Source of the DNA: Ulota crispa
Taxonomy: Eukaryota; Streptophyta; Bryopsida; Orthotrichales; Orthotrichaceae
Assembly (NCBI GenBank): GCA_963920765.1
Contig: OY987245.1
Location: 7,766,727-7,830,726 of the forward strand
Direction: 5' to 3'
DNA: 64,000 nt
In this document: positions 1-12,597 of the stretch, one piece after another
How the letters are laid out: each line of letters begins with the position of its first letter
How positions within the stretch are numbered: position 1 is the first letter of the stretch
Program-made: the position numbers and the translations under genes
The notes under the pieces: generated by a model
Seen by the model: only the letters and a program-made list of their open reading frames with translations
Told to the model about the DNA's origin: nothing
Database searches by the model: none

Positions 1-168
1 ACCCTAAAACTGAATTTCTCTAGACTTCAAAATTCTAAATCTGCGATGTCGTATGCAAAAAGACAAATTGAAAGCAGGGGAAGACTAGGGTCTAGGGTTT
101 AAAGTTTAAAACCGCAGTGGAAATGCTTTTATTGTCAATGAATTTTTCTGCTCTTTTATGCAACAGTA

Positions 169-474
169 AGGTAGGAGTACCCATAAGCGTGATTTTAAGG
201 TTTTGAACATGATAAATATTACTAAACGTCTCGCAAGTTATAAGTTCCTATTATCAATAGAAAAATAATGAGTTTGCACTTTTGAATTTATTATTTAGAT
301 ACTGTGAGAATAAGTTGTGAATTTTTAAAGAGCAAATTGCCATTATACCCATAACTACTATTAAGATTTCATGTTCACGTGTTGTACATCCTTATTATTA
401 CATGTATCTACAATTTTTCAAGATTTCAGAGGTCACGCTTATGGAGACCCTCACAAGGATGGGTGCTCCTACCT
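169..474. mobile_element. AGGTAG-type MITE, copy A1
   Basis: A 306-bp element lies between two TA dinucleotides (167-168 and 475-476), as expected for a Tc1/mariner-type target. The left end reads AGGTAGGAGTACCCATAAGC and the right end is its imperfect inverse, ending GGGTGCTCCTACCT. The right arm carries a short insertion that repeats part of the terminus. There is no coding capacity. Other copies with the same end and core are at 4320-4627, a right half at 36688-36908, and the intron of the protease gene at 43.5 kb. Confidence 0.75.
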
Positions 475-664
475 TAAGTTAATTTGGCGTGTTCTCTTCT
501 TTTTTTCCTAAGTTATTGAGTTTGAAGAAATGAAAAGTTGTGATTATGAAAGGAAAAATATACAAAAATAGGTCATTTAAAAAGATATATTAACCAATCA
601 TAGGACCAAGTAAATAATTAGGTAGAAATACATCGACAAGAAATATTTAATAGCTTGATGTCAA

Positions 665-1573
665 CCACTAAAGGACCAAGCAAGGTTTTTGCCAAAAACT
701 CTTCAAAATTGTCATTTTTATAGTATGAAGCAAATTTGGAAGCAAAAACAATCTTATGCATACATAATCGTAGAATCTTGTAGAAGGAAAGTTGGAGAAG
801 ACTTGGAAAAAACTTCAGAATTATACACCTTGTGGATTGGAGGATACAACGGTTTGAGTACTCAAAAGCATCTCGTGAAAAACTAGGCAGCTATCCTTTA
901 GAAGGTAAAATTCTTACGGAAAGAAAGCCATGTGGCTAGTGCTTTTCTAGAGTACTTATTCCATCTAATTAGGGTACATGTCAAAAAATGATCAAATCAA
1001 TTGGAACTATACAACACATGGGGGAATATGGTAAGTAAAAAGAAGTAGAGAATGAGTCAAAATACTAAATTGTTAAGAATTTGATTATTGAAATGAAAAA
1101 TGCAAATCCCAACGATTATAATGCTCCAATAAGCAATCTACTTCCTTAGGTTTTTTTTTTTTCCAAAATTTTTTGAAAATTGAGTAAAATAAAGGACTTC
1201 AAAGTTTATTTTAGAGTAAAGAATCCATAACTGCCCTCAAATAAAAACTCCTCATAACTTTCATCTCATTGATTGAAAGAGAATGATTCAAAGCTTCTCA
1301 CTTATAAAAAAAATCCAAAATTTCATTTTAAAAATAAGTAATTTTTAAAGAAGTTTTTGGGCTGCCCAGACGGGTAGTCCTTTCCAAATTTTCATAAATT
1401 TGTGCATAAATTCTTCATCAATTGTCGGAATGAAGAAAAAATTAGATGCCCACTTAGATCTTTGAATTCCCCACTTTTGATAAAAGTTTCAGCAAACCAC
1501 ACAAAGTAGTTTAGCCATAAATACATGCCCAAAGTCCAACTTGTCCCCCAAAGGGACAATAGTCATTTAGGGG
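665..1573 (-). mobile_element. TTAA-type non-autonomous element, ~0.9-kb family
   Basis: The ends are CCACTAAAGGACC and, on the right, TTTAGGGG followed by TTAA. The interior matches other copies at 1791-2705, 3530-4194, 26133-27051 and 46570-47496, including a conserved stretch around TTGTCCCCCAAAGGGACAA near one end. Each copy is about 910-930 bp, AT-rich and without a transposase. The TTAA flank with CCC-type termini resembles piggyBac-type elements. Orientation is given relative to the 26-kb copy. Confidence 0.6.
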
Positions 1574-1790
1574 TTAAATATGTATCTTTCAGTTATGTGC
1601 TTTATGAAATTACAAATACATTGATAAGGTTTGACACAAGACTTTGGAAAATAAAAGGGGTTCTACCTAATAAAGATTGTGGCATATGAGTAGAAATATC
1701 ATTATCAAGCTTTATAAATTGGTAGGGTTTGGATCTACAAAAAATTAAGTTACTTGATGTAAGTCATACTATGCAAAAATTCTTACTTAA

Positions 1791-2705
1791 CCCCTAAAGG
1801 ACTAGACCCCCTTTTTTAGAAACATAGCAATTTTGGGCAGGTACATGTAATTGGAACTTTTCATATTTTAGGCTGAAATTTTAATAGAATGTGGGGACAA
1901 GGTTTATCTTTCATATGCACTAAACTTCATGACATTTGGAGTTATGAGTAAAAAGTTATGGCCTAATATGTTGTTTTTTATGTTCAACGGGCAGCTCGGG
2001 AAAATTTTTAAAAATCGCTTTTTCCAAAAACAAAAAATTTAAATGGGTTTAGGAGACTTATGTGAATGTAGGAAGCTTTTAATCATTCTATCTAGATCAA
2101 CAAGATGAAAGTTATGAGGATTTTTTGTTTGCAAGCAGTTATGGATTCTCTACTCCGAAATAAACTTTGAAGTCCTTTATTTTACTCAATTTTCAACATT
2201 TTGGAAAAAAAACAAAACCAAAGGATGAATATTGTTTATGACAACATTATGGTCATTGGGATTGGCATTTTTCATTTCCATAATATAATTCTTAACAAGT
2301 TTAGTGTTTTGAATCTTTGTCTACTTCTTTTTCCTTACTAAATATTTTCCATATGTTATACAACTCCAAATGATTTGAAACTTTTTTGGCATGTACTTTA
2401 CTTAGGTGGGATAAGGAATTTAGAGAAGCACCACCCACATGGCCTTTTTTCCTTAGGAATTTTGCCTTCTGAAGGGTAGCTGCCCGGTTTTTCACAAGGT
2501 GTTTTTGAATATTCAAACCATTCTATCTTCCAATCCACGTGGTGGAAAACTTTGAATTTTTTTCCACATCTTCCAAAACTATACTTCTACAAGATCCTAC
2601 AATCACATATGCATAAAAACATTTTTGGTTTTCAATTTGGTTGATGCTCTAAAAATGGCATTTTTGAAGAGTTTTTGGTGAAAACTTTGCTTGGTCCTTT
2701 AGGGG
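1791..2705. mobile_element. TTAA-type non-autonomous element
   Basis: TTAA at 1787-1790 precedes CCCCTAAAGGACTAGACC. The right end is GGTCCTTTAGGGG followed by TTCA, a decayed TTAA. It belongs to the same ~0.9-kb family as 665-1573. Short ATG frames inside it are not coding. Confidence 0.6.
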
Positions 2706-3337
2706 TTCAGAATGGACACTTCTAAAGGGCCGGGGTGAATTGACCCCTCATTGCCCCTCACCAGGATGAACCAGGGATGAGAGGGACGGCTCAATCACTG
2801 GATCTCGTCCCTCTCGTTCCCACTCACTCAACTGTTCCCATCAACCGTTTCCATTAATTTGGAAGCTGCCCCTCTCTGCCAACCCTCACCCTATTCCAAC
2901 TCCCCTAGCTCATATTATTGCACATACGTATGTTGATGTGGGGCCAAGGTGGAAAAGCACTAAAAAATGTGAGATTTTAGATTTGTACCATAAGGAAATT
3001 GAGTTTGAGAATTTCAAATTCATATTTGGATTTAGAAACCTTGCTTTAGTCATAGACCCTGGAGGAAGATACAATTGAACAAAAAAAAATAGGGGCAAAT
3101 TATTATTAAGGAATTGATACATGTATCACCCCTTCTTGACTATTCTACCATGCCCTACTATATATGGTCAAGTTACAATATTAAAATAGGTGTGGACCAT
3201 GGGAAAAACATCAGTAATTTGAAAATACAACTTGACATAGAAGATGCAGTTTTAATTTTGTTCTTCAACTCTTAATCCTGCACATAGTTTCAACTTTAAA
3301 AACCAAAATTAAACTAAATATAATCGAGATCTTTTAA
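2706..3337. other. Repeat-derived intergenic DNA
   Basis: There is no gene here. Part of it (about 2960-3130) matches one arm of the foldback MITE family found at 20.8, 29.1 and 59.2 kb, with TTTAGATTTGTACCAT and CAATTGAACAA motifs. The remainder is a short GC-richer patch with no recognised feature. Confidence 0.4.
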
Positions 3338-3530
3338 GGGGATTGATATGTGCACACCGGGGGTTGATATATGCACATCCCTTTGGGGGGTTAATTATAG
3401 ATTTGTACCATGAAAAAGTTGAATTTGAGAAATTTGAATTCATATTTGGACTCAAAAATTGTGATTTAGTCTAGAACCATGAAAAATGTTGCAATTGAAC
3501 AACACCTAATGAAAAAGCTTATCTTTTTTT
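3338..3530. mobile_element. Half copy of the foldback MITE
   Basis: This starts GGGGATTGATATGTGCACA and continues through the arm motifs (TAGATTTGTACCAT, CTAGAACCAT, ACACCTAATGAAAAAGC) of the family seen whole at 20759-21171. The second arm is missing. The break falls against a TTAA-type element, which suggests one truncated the other. Confidence 0.5.
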
Positions 3531-3957
3531 ACAAACAAACCAAGTTAGGTATGTGTGGGAGAATTTTCAAATGAATTGGACATCTGGATCATACTTTGTA
3601 AAATCCTGCAATGCCGGAAGGTTTAGAATTTTACAAATACCCTAGGCAAAATTGGAGGATTTATGTAAAATTTAGAAATTTGAGTTACTTTGATCCAAAT
3701 GGTGAAAACCAAGGAATCTTAGTCTACTACAACTTGGAAAAAAAAGGTAAAAAAAAAAAAACACAAAGATCTCAAAAAAGTAAAGCAACAAGTTCTACAA
3801 GGGGGAAAAGGAATGGAGGTTTGTAAGTCCCATACCTACTCGCAAACTAAAACTTTTCATAACTTTCATCTCATCTATCAAAATTGAATGATTCAAAGCT
3901 TCCCACATATATAAAAATCTAAGGTACCAATTTCAAATTTTTAATTTAAAAAAATGA

Positions 3958-3988
<31 letters not shown>

Positions 3989-4194
3989 GGCTACCTGATT
4001 CTCTCCTATTTTTCAGTACTTCATGCATAACTTCTTCAATAACTGTTAGAATGAAGAAAAAATTAGATGCCCATGTAGATCTTTGAATTCCCCATCTTCA
4101 ATAAAAGTTTCAAAAAATCATAAAAAGTAGTTTAACTATAAGTACATGCCCAAAATCCCATTTGTCCCCCAAAGGGACAATGGTCCTTTAGGGG
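3530..4194 (-). mobile_element. Truncated TTAA-type element
   Basis: The intact right end TTTAGGGG sits next to TTAA at 4195-4198, preceded by the family motif TTGTCCCCCAAAGGGACAA. The left end is lost at the junction with the foldback MITE. A T homopolymer of nearly 30 bases lies inside at about 3958-3987. Confidence 0.55.
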
Positions 4195-4319
4195 TTAAAC
4201 ATGAACTCAAAATTTCCAAATTCAATATTTAGATGGTAAACTTCTATTTTCTTACAATTTTTGTTATGTGAAAAAATTGAGCATTTCCACTTTTGCCTTA
4301 CAAACATGTATGTGCAGTA

Positions 4320-4627
4320 AGGTAGGAATACCCATAAGTGTCAGTGTCTTGATAACCGTCACCTTTGAAATCTTGGAAAATATGTAAAAATAAATAGATG
4401 TAATTACAAGGATGTACAACATGTGAACATGAAACCTTAATGTTGGTTATGGGTGCAATGGCAATTAGTTCTTTAAAAATTCACAACTTATTCTCACAGT
4501 ATCCAAATAATACATTTGAAAGTGTAAACTAATTTTTTTTCAGTTCCTAATAAGATTCTTGCTAGTTGTTTATTAATAGTCATCATGTTGGAAACCCTTA
4601 GTTTGACGTTTATGGGTGCTCTTATCT
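4320..4627. mobile_element. AGGTAG-type MITE, copy A2
   Basis: A 308-bp element between TA dinucleotides at 4318-4319 and 4628-4629. The left end is AGGTAGGAATACCCATAAGT and the right end the inverse form GGGTGCTCTTATCT. The interior matches A1 in inverted orientation (for example ATGTAATTACAAGGATGTAC). Confidence 0.75.
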
Positions 4628-4629
4628 TA

Positions 4630-6370
4630 CATCAAGCACTACCAAAGGACTAAAATTCAATCTGTTCTTTGTATACCTTATGATTAGCAGATATAGATTT
4701 GTCAAAGTTTGTCATTTCTAGATTATAGCAAATGAACGTGCGCTTTGGAAAAATCATAGCAACCTGGTTCAGGGCATTCACACCTCTTGCTCTCCAAGTT
4801 GATTTGCTAAGAGTGTACGTCTGTTTTCGGAGAATCATCAAATTCTTGTTTCCATCATTTGCTCACAAATGTGGCCCATAAGAATCTCGGAGATGTTCAA
4901 GAGTTTCACAATTAAAACAGAAATCGTCTACAAAGTGGCTTGCAATGATCAACGCCTCAGTGGATCGGAACGAACCTGCAAAGTAGCTCTGAAAGAAATT
5001 AAGAGCCAGCAATACCGAAGTAGAAGGCAGGCAAGAGCAAGTTAACCCCCAAAGGATGTTCCCTACCAAAAATGTTGGTTGTTTTCATGCGAGGATCATT
5101 TAATATTTGAAGAAATGATTTTAAAACAAATGTCAAAAAATTTCCAAATATTTTGAGTTGGTTGTTAATATGTTTGTGACTTGGCTTAAAATTTACTCCA
5201 ATATGATTCATGTGAAATCCAGCAATCCCTTCATATACAATACATGAGAGTGTATACAATACAACAACATTCTTTAGTGGTTAAGCAGTGCATCAGCTAC
5301 TGCTTCAAAGATGTTTGACCTGTCCCAATCAATCCATGGCATGGCTCTTGTGCCTCCTCAGCAACAACCATGCCACAATCTACAATTGCTTTCTAGTCCA
5401 CACAATCACTACTTTAGAGACTAGGAAACCATGATTGAACCTACAAAAAGTTAATAAAGGTTGTGACCTGATCTACAATGTACCATAGATTAGGTCACAA
5501 TCTTTGTCAATTGTTTGTAGATTCAACCATGGTTTCCTTGTCGTGAACTACTAATAAAGTAGAACAACCCATTCCCAATTGGGCCCCATTTTTGCACTCT
5601 ATATAAACTACATTTGGGGTGTTCTCTATGCATCGTTGAACCCAAAGTGGAGTAGTGATGCCCCTTCACAAGTAAACCCTGTCACATGTTAGCTTAGGAG
5701 CTAGTTTGAGAGGGTTGGAATTGGAACCGTCAAGTACATGTATAGAAACACACCCAAGCACTTTCAAGGTTAGTCTAGAGTTGCTAGTAAGAACTAGGGT
5801 TTTTTTTTATGGCCGCACGCAGCCAAATTTGAATTTACTTATTCAATTGCAACCCTTGAATTTGTTTCCCTCTCAAAATTCTTCATACCCATGCTGGCAC
5901 ATAGGCTTCCTACTATTCTTGAACAATGCTACAAAAAATGCTGGTAAGAACCTTATGAGATGCAACTTTGCCCTTTAATATAAAATAATCTACAATACTT
6001 TTTTCCACAAAAATTACAATTCATGCTATTGTAGCTTGTTGAAAGATTGATCACAATGATTTTTTTCCTAAATTTTCCAAGAACTTGAGATACCCCAAAC
6101 TCTTAACCGGTTGGATATGGGTATGTCTACCTTATTGCCCAGTCCCGCAAGCAAGCGTGCATCGCTGCCTCCGTCGCATGTGTGTTGACAAAAGACTCAG
6201 GCTTTGGTTTAGCCAAAGCGGAGCCGCTAGAGTCATTAAGCCCTGCCACGTTTCTCACCTTTACAAATAACTTGTTTAGCCTGGCAGCAAAAAATCTTAA
6301 TCGTGCGTTACATGATTAAGAACTTAATGGTGCATCGCATTGTTAAAGAATGCACATAAGCAGAATCATA
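4630..6370. other. Gene-poor stretch with weak coding-like remnants
   Basis: I find no gene I can defend. On the minus strand, 4863-5069 reads as an open frame ending ...HFVDDFCFNCETLEHLRDSY..., with codon-like character but no recognised family or start. The segment 5150-5270 matches 44830-44960 in inverse orientation, so part of this is repeat. From 6080 the sequence becomes more GC-rich up to the tRNA-like fragment. Confidence 0.3.
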
Positions 6371-6437
6371 TGGAATCGAACCCGCATCGGAGAGAAACCC
6401 GCCGAGCTTAACGTCGGCCTAAACCTCGGAACTCGCG
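6371..6437 (-). pseudogene. tRNA-like (class II) fragment
   Basis: On the minus strand there is a perfect B-box-like GGTTCGATTCC. Upstream is TCCGAGGTTTAGG, resembling the D arm of Ser/Leu tRNAs, and a stem GCCGA...TCGGC that could be an anticodon arm. The decisive flaw is that the 3' half of the T stem does not pair (TTCCATATG instead of CCCGC) and no acceptor stem closes. It is therefore a tRNA relic, a tRNA-derived SINE head or chance similarity, not a working tRNA gene. Confidence 0.3.
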
Positions 6438-6445
6438 CATCTACG

Positions 6446-6487
6446 GTATTAAACGCCCTCGGGCTTTCGCCGTCAGGCGTTTAATAC
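6446..6487. repeat. 12-bp perfect inverted repeat (hairpin)
   Basis: GTATTAAACGCC pairs with GGCGTTTAATAC across an 18-base, GC-rich loop. It lies 9 bp beyond the tRNA-like fragment. Its function is unknown; it may be the centre of a decayed foldback element. Confidence 0.6.
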
Positions 6488-6609
6488 ATCGGGGCCTTAA
6501 CCCTATAAGTCAAATCTGAATTCGGAAGGGAATGTCACCGAAAGATGGTTGCACACTCAGCCCCTCTTTAATGGGAGCATCTCCAGCCGACCTGTAAGGT
6601 AGCACAGCA

Positions 6610-7035
6610 GGGTTTTTTTTTGGTTTTGTGACCAATGGTTATGTACTTATGTGGCATTTTTTGAAAGTGGTTCGTATCTTGCACGCTCCATCCCGTATTT
6701 TGGTTGGAATTGAAGGTGGCTCCCATGCATGGATTTTTGCAGCATCATAGGTTTTTCTTTTTGGCAAAAAGTATTTATTGGCCTTTTTTTGAAAATATCC
6801 AAATAACCATAGACATTAGTTTATTATTGCATGGAAATTGATTAAAAAATATCCCAAATAATTTTAAAATGATGGCATAAATTTTCAATTTAATAAATTT
6901 TGTATGAAAGCCTAGGCTGCAATGCGATTTTCATTATTGCAATCTAGCATTTTTTTAATTTTTTCCTCCTTTTTTTCTATAGGCTTGAAGCTCGCCTTTT
7001 CTTTTGAGGCAATTGGGTCTTAAATTGCCCAAAGA
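6610..7035 (+). repeat. Dispersed repeat R, copy 1
   Basis: About 430 bp similar to 33018-33466: an AGGGTTTTTTTTT start, the shared core TATTTTGGTTGGAATTGAAG, and an ending with GGCTTGAAGCT and a GGCAATTGGG/CTTAAATTGCCC hairpin-like pair. It has no coding capacity. Confidence 0.55.
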
Positions 7036-8081
7036 AAAACATTGGAAGCACCTTATATGGACATTTTTGTGTAATCAATTTAGGAGGAAGGTGCACTGAG
7101 ATTTTGAAATCAAATTTTTGTTAGCAAATGAGCACATATGGGCAGAAAATTGCCATCCTATTATTTTGCAATTTTATACATAAGATATGAACTTTTGAAG
7201 ACAAGGTTGTAAATACACTTATTGTGGCCCTTAGACTTGTTGTAAACCAGTCATGAACCTTAAGAAAACAAACAAGGAGAAGACCAAATGAGTGAATCCA
7301 AGAGTCTGTGAAAAAATCACATTTTAGTGCTTAAAAAAGGTCACCTTGACTTGAATACAGAATAGCATTTGTCACATTTACATGCAACAAAGGTTAGATT
7401 TACATGTAACAAGGGTATGCTTTGGGGGGAATTCTAGGGATTTGAAAACAACTAGTGTCCATGTAAGGTGCTTCTACCTTAGTTAACCATCTTGTGCGAG
7501 GAGATTTAGAGCTTCTTTGACAAAATTCCTACATTTCTAATTTTCAATTGGTTTTTTAGTGCAAACATCAGATATTACCTATGTATTTACCCTATAATTA
7601 TATTTATTTTGAAAAAATAGTGGGAATTTAGTCAGTATGTTTAGACTTTAATCGATTCTTTTCACCTTTTATTTGGATGGATTTTTTTTATTTTGGCTCT
7701 TTCTATACGTTGATTCTAGCAAATTGTAGTGTTTTTTGTTTGAAGAGTTGAACAATAATTTCTCCTACCCATGCAATTAGGTAAAATAGTGTTTAGCCAA
7801 CAATAATCCTCCTTGTTTGAAAAAGTATATAGATTTTACATCATTGCTTTACTCAACTTATTAATAGATTAAAAGAAAAGTAGTATTTAGAAGAGTTCTC
7901 GTGTACTAGGAAAATACAAAATTTGCAGAGCAAGAAAGAATAATTTGGCAGGTCTAAGCATTACTGTTCTCCTATTCATCCAAAACTGCACTTAACAAAA
8001 TATTTTACTGTGCGAGTGGGGATGTTCTAAAACCATTAGATTTTAGAGCTGTCATAAAGCAATTTGTAGGGTTACTCAACC
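7036..8081. other. Unannotated AT-rich DNA
   Basis: I see no gene, clear inverted termini or tandem repeat here. Confidence 0.3.
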
Positions 8082-9430
8082 CAAGGTTGCTAGCAGGCAA
8101 GCCTATGAGCGGGAGCCCATGAGCATGTGAGCCTGTGAGCAGTTATTTCAGACCTTGAAATTTACAGAGACGTTCTATTACCATGGGTTTAGGGTGACCA
8201 AGATCATAAGCTGCACACCTATTACTGTGGAATAAGCAATGGGGTGGCCCTTCACAAACGGTATGTATTCCGTGGCCCCACCATCTCAAATGATTAATTT
8301 TTGCTTCTTTGTATGTACTGCTTGATGTATAAATGTAATTCATATTGGTGCAAACTTGCTTGTTTTGGGACCTCTCATATGTTGTTTAAATTGTTCTTTG
8401 TTCAATTAGTACCAAAGACTAGGTTATTTTTCTAAACATTTGTCGAAGAATGATCTCAAAGATAGTGTAGTGTCCATGAAAATAAATTACAAATTTCCAC
8501 TAGAAGTTCCTTCTACATTGGTTCTATTATTTGAACATTCTTCCAATAATGATGTCCGAGGATGGCTATTGTCCGCAAAGAAATGGACTTGAACATTCTT
8601 CCAAGATTGATTTTGTAAGGTGCCCTATGTCCGTGAAGAAATGAACTTGAACATTCTTCCAAGAATGATGTCCTAGGGAGGCTATTGTTCACAAAGAAAT
8701 GCACCTCACTCCATTGAAGTTTACTACAAGTGAACATTATGCCAAGAATGATGTTCTAGGGGTATCACTGCCCATGAACATTTTCAGCATATTTCTTATA
8801 GAGTAACAAAACTTCTACTGTGTAATGTATGTAGAACTTCAACCTAGAAGAGCTGGTGGATATGCCTACTTGCAATTTGTCAAAGACTGTTTACAACAAG
8901 TGGCTTTAGATGTCTGGTAATCGTGGAGGTAATATACTTGAAGCTACTTGTGACAACGGATGTTTTGTTCTTCTCTGTTTGTGACCAAATAATAATACCC
9001 AAAACTATGCACTCACTACTGCTCATCATACTTGAACTCCCTCTTTGACAACCCGCGTATTACACTACCAAGTCATGGCAAATCAAATTCCCTCAATTTT
9101 TGCACTTACTTTTCTTTTTCTTGAGTACTACCTATTTTGTTTTATTAATGCCCTATCATGTGCTACAACAATTTAGAAAACCTCTAAAACATTTGGCTTA
9201 ATCTGCTTCAACTACACAATCATGGGTGCAGCCCAATATCCATGGTAATAGGACCCCATTATTAATTTGAGAACTATTTTCATTTAATTACTACAAGTGT
9301 TTAAACTCATCACTATAAATTTTCATTTATACTTCAAATGTTTAGGATTTAGGCTCCATGCTCATGACTTTCCCGCTCCCGACTCACAAGCTCACTGCTC
9401 ATCGCTCGCCACTCCTCCAGTAGCGTCGAT
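8082..9430 (+). mobile_element. 1.34-kb repeat, left copy (hAT-like ends)
   Basis: The segment is almost identical to 17648-18983. It aligns at a constant offset of 9563 bp for most of its length, with a 7-bp length difference near the right end and a handful of substitutions. Its outer ends are loosely inverted: left GGTTGCTAGCAGG, right inverse GACGCTACTGGAGG, with repeated GAGC motifs near both ends. No transposase is present. The termini (CAAGG.., CAATG.. at the right copy) fit the CARNG pattern of hAT elements, but loosely. Confidence 0.55.
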
Positions 9431-12400
9431 GACATTGAAAGCGTGTGTGAAGTGTCTCTACCTTGTATGACTTTTCTATTGTACATCACAAAAACTATGA
9501 ATAGAAAATGGCAATCTAGTACTATGTCACAATTTCTTAATTATTCTCCTACTATTGTACAAAATCATAACTGATGTAACCCTCACAAGTACTAGGTTAA
9601 AGGTTTTAATATAAAGAAAAATGACCATGGTAATATGTACATGTAATTGTGACGCCCAATGAAAATTGGACATGCCAATGTGAGCCATGATTCTACTCAA
9701 AGGCATAGTAGGGTGTAAGGAATTTATTTTGTCCCAAAGTACAAATTAAAACAATTAAGGAGACCCCTTGCTTTTATTGTACCAAGTCTAGGCCCAATAA
9801 ATGTTAAGAGAGACCATTCTTAAGGACCTTGTGGAGAGTTCATATTTTTTCTAATGAGACTCTAATTATTGTTTGACCTAATTGTTGTCTACATGCTTGC
9901 AGCATTGAACTTTGTGGTTATTTGCTAATTGTGTTTGTACTAGAGGGCTCATTGTGCTTCAGCACTAGGAAAGTTGGTTAGGTCTTGGGAGAGTTGGCAA
10001 TCCACATTGCCGTCGTCGTCAAATTGTTACGCAATTTCAGATTGCTGTATTGAAGAATTATGGTTTAAAGCAACGACACTTTGTACGTCGAGCACTATTA
10101 CAATGCTCAAATTTATATGTTATTATTAGCAAACCAAAGAAGATTCCAGTGCACCAAGGAATGTTTTGTTTGAATGGCTTATGCAAAATTTATCAATGTT
10201 CAAAGCTTTGCTAGTAGATGATCTAAATCTTGCATGAATTCCAATGTTTAGGTTCTCATGTTAGGTTTGTATGCCGGTTTTGCAAAAGTTTAGGGTGTCA
10301 TGTTTTGGGACATGTCACAATTAGGTTCCTTTGCCTTAGGTTTTGGTAAATTGAGTAGACTGGCTGTTGTATGGGAGGAAATCCGCCTATAGTTTTGGTC
10401 TCAACAAGTTTCTTGTGTTGTGCACATTTTTACGAGTTGTAGCAAAGAGTTAGCTTTGCTCAATTTGCAAAAAGGCTACTTTGAGGTTCACCATGCTTTC
10501 CGTGTAAATCAAATCCAAGGCCACGCTGCAAAGCTAGCAAATCCCTTGCAACAGCATTTGCATTCCTCACATTCTTTCCAAAACCATGAATTCTCCTTAT
10601 TAACATCATCACAACTCACCCTACATTCCTTTGTCAGGTCATCATCTTTGGGTTCCAAATTCTCCCACTTTGAATGTCATACGTTTTTGGAAAATAAGCC
10701 TTAAGCCTTTTCCAAGTTGTAGTTTTGGGATTCATAACAACAACAAAATTCAAGAAGAGGATATTTATCAAAGTTTCTAGCAAAAACACTTACAAACAAA
10801 AGCAAGCATTGGCAACAACAAAATTGCAATGGGAATGAAGCAATGATGGTGGAGCTAAAGGGATTTAGATTAGCTTGCCGGATAGAATGGTGATTGTGGG
10901 CAAAGTTGAAGGGGTGGTGAGTTGTTCACTAGGATGTGGATATTTGAATGAGTGAACAAGGGGACACGAACGATGGCTTGGCTAAGTTGTTCACCAAGTT
11001 AATTCACATGAATGAAATTGGTGGTAAATGGCATATTTGAAACCCCCTATTACTTATATATGTCCTACTCACGCAAAGCGTGTGTATGTACACTACTAGC
11101 TAATAGCTCTATGTAAACTTGACAATGGTCACCATCACATATTGGCACTTTTGAGTGAATTGTCACTATACATTGAAAATTCATGCCTTAGATTGGTTGT
11201 CAAGGGCCAAAGGCACTTGTAAACTTTATCATATTCATATGTTCGTTGATTTTTGGGGAATTTCATAAACACGTATGCTCAATAAGCAACATATACATGA
11301 ACCTATTACATGGCACAAAAAAATTGTTGTGCTTCTCTACATTCAAGAGACATTAAATAATCATATTTTGTTACAAAGGCAAAGTGTTTTAGATTTATAA
11401 AATAGAGTGCTGAGGAACGGCTAACGTCACCGGTACAACGTCTTACATACACTGGCTTGGTGGCTTAGAGTAAGACGCTGAAAATTGCTCTCTCAGGACA
11501 CTAGTGGCCATTTGTATCAAATGAGGATGGACAACAATATTGAAAGACGTACAAGAAAATGTCATGGGATAGCTGATGGCAGACGGCGGCTTCCAATGCA
11601 TACGCCAACTCTTGAAGATGGACGGATGTGTGTGGAGTGTAAACGCCGAGCCTGACCCGCATGGATATGAATTCATATAGATGAGTGGAGATACAGACAG
11701 GACAGGGCATGATACTAGAGCCATTGAAAGCTATCTCGGACTCTTTCTCGGAAATCGAGTGCACTACTTGTTCTCATCAAGTCAACAATTTCTACGTGAC
11801 TTACGATGTTGATGCTACTCTTCCACGGACGACGCTCCCTCAGGCATTGTGCAGCGCGGAATTGCGTGGGTGGCCGATCGGGTAATGCGCTACCTCCTGA
11901 GCAGGGGCCTGGCAGCCCCACTTACTCTTCATTGTCCACATAAACGAGCACACCCAGGGAAACTCTCAACCGGATGGACGCTGCCAAGGACAAGACACAC
12001 CGAAATAACAAATAAACCAATGACACCGTCACTGACTCGCCTTTGGAAAGAGAACATAAATTAGGGCAAATTCTCCATTCGAGAGAACACTCAAATTTAT
12101 GGCGCCACAGTGGGCGAAAGAATAATGGTGTCTCAAAACATCCACACAAATAAAATGGTTGTGCAACTCTTTTGCGCACCACCTCACTCAGCTAAGACAC
12201 AATACGTCAACGTACTAGCGCTGGCTGCTACACCTGATCAACTCTAAAAATCCAGGATGGGATTTTTCACTCAGTATAAGGAAAAACTGGAGCTGCGGCT
12301 GACTACAGTGCTCGCAAACGAGGAATGATCCAATTCAACAAGATCACACACGTTCCAGCTACAACCAGGTACGCTGCTCATAGCCAAATCCTTCAATTTT

Positions 12401-12597
12401 TCTACTCATGCTGAAATGCGGTTGCATGTACTCATCAATGGCCCCCCGCAATTGCCGTTGCCATCTATGCTCCGCCAGCACCTCACTTCAAAGGTTCAAT
12501 CGTCCCGCTCGCCGTCCTCGACAGATTCCTACTAGCTGCATTCCATGGCGTCCACTCCGCAAAAACAAGGTCCAACGACCTACTCTGAGGCCTTCAC
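9431..12597. other. Unannotated DNA 3' of the germin-like gene
   Basis: I see no gene I can support. The first 2 kb is AT-rich. From about 11400 the composition becomes balanced, but the open frames there overlap on both strands and have no recognisable motifs. The last few hundred bases probably include the 3' untranslated region of the germin-like gene. Confidence 0.3.

Noticed and set aside
6371..6437. A functional tRNA-Ser or tRNA-Leu gene
   Set aside because: The T stem does not pair and no acceptor stem closes.
11443..12182. Coding genes in the mid-GC stretch 3' of the germin-like gene
   Set aside because: Several overlapping frames on both strands, none with a recognisable family or better codon use than the others.
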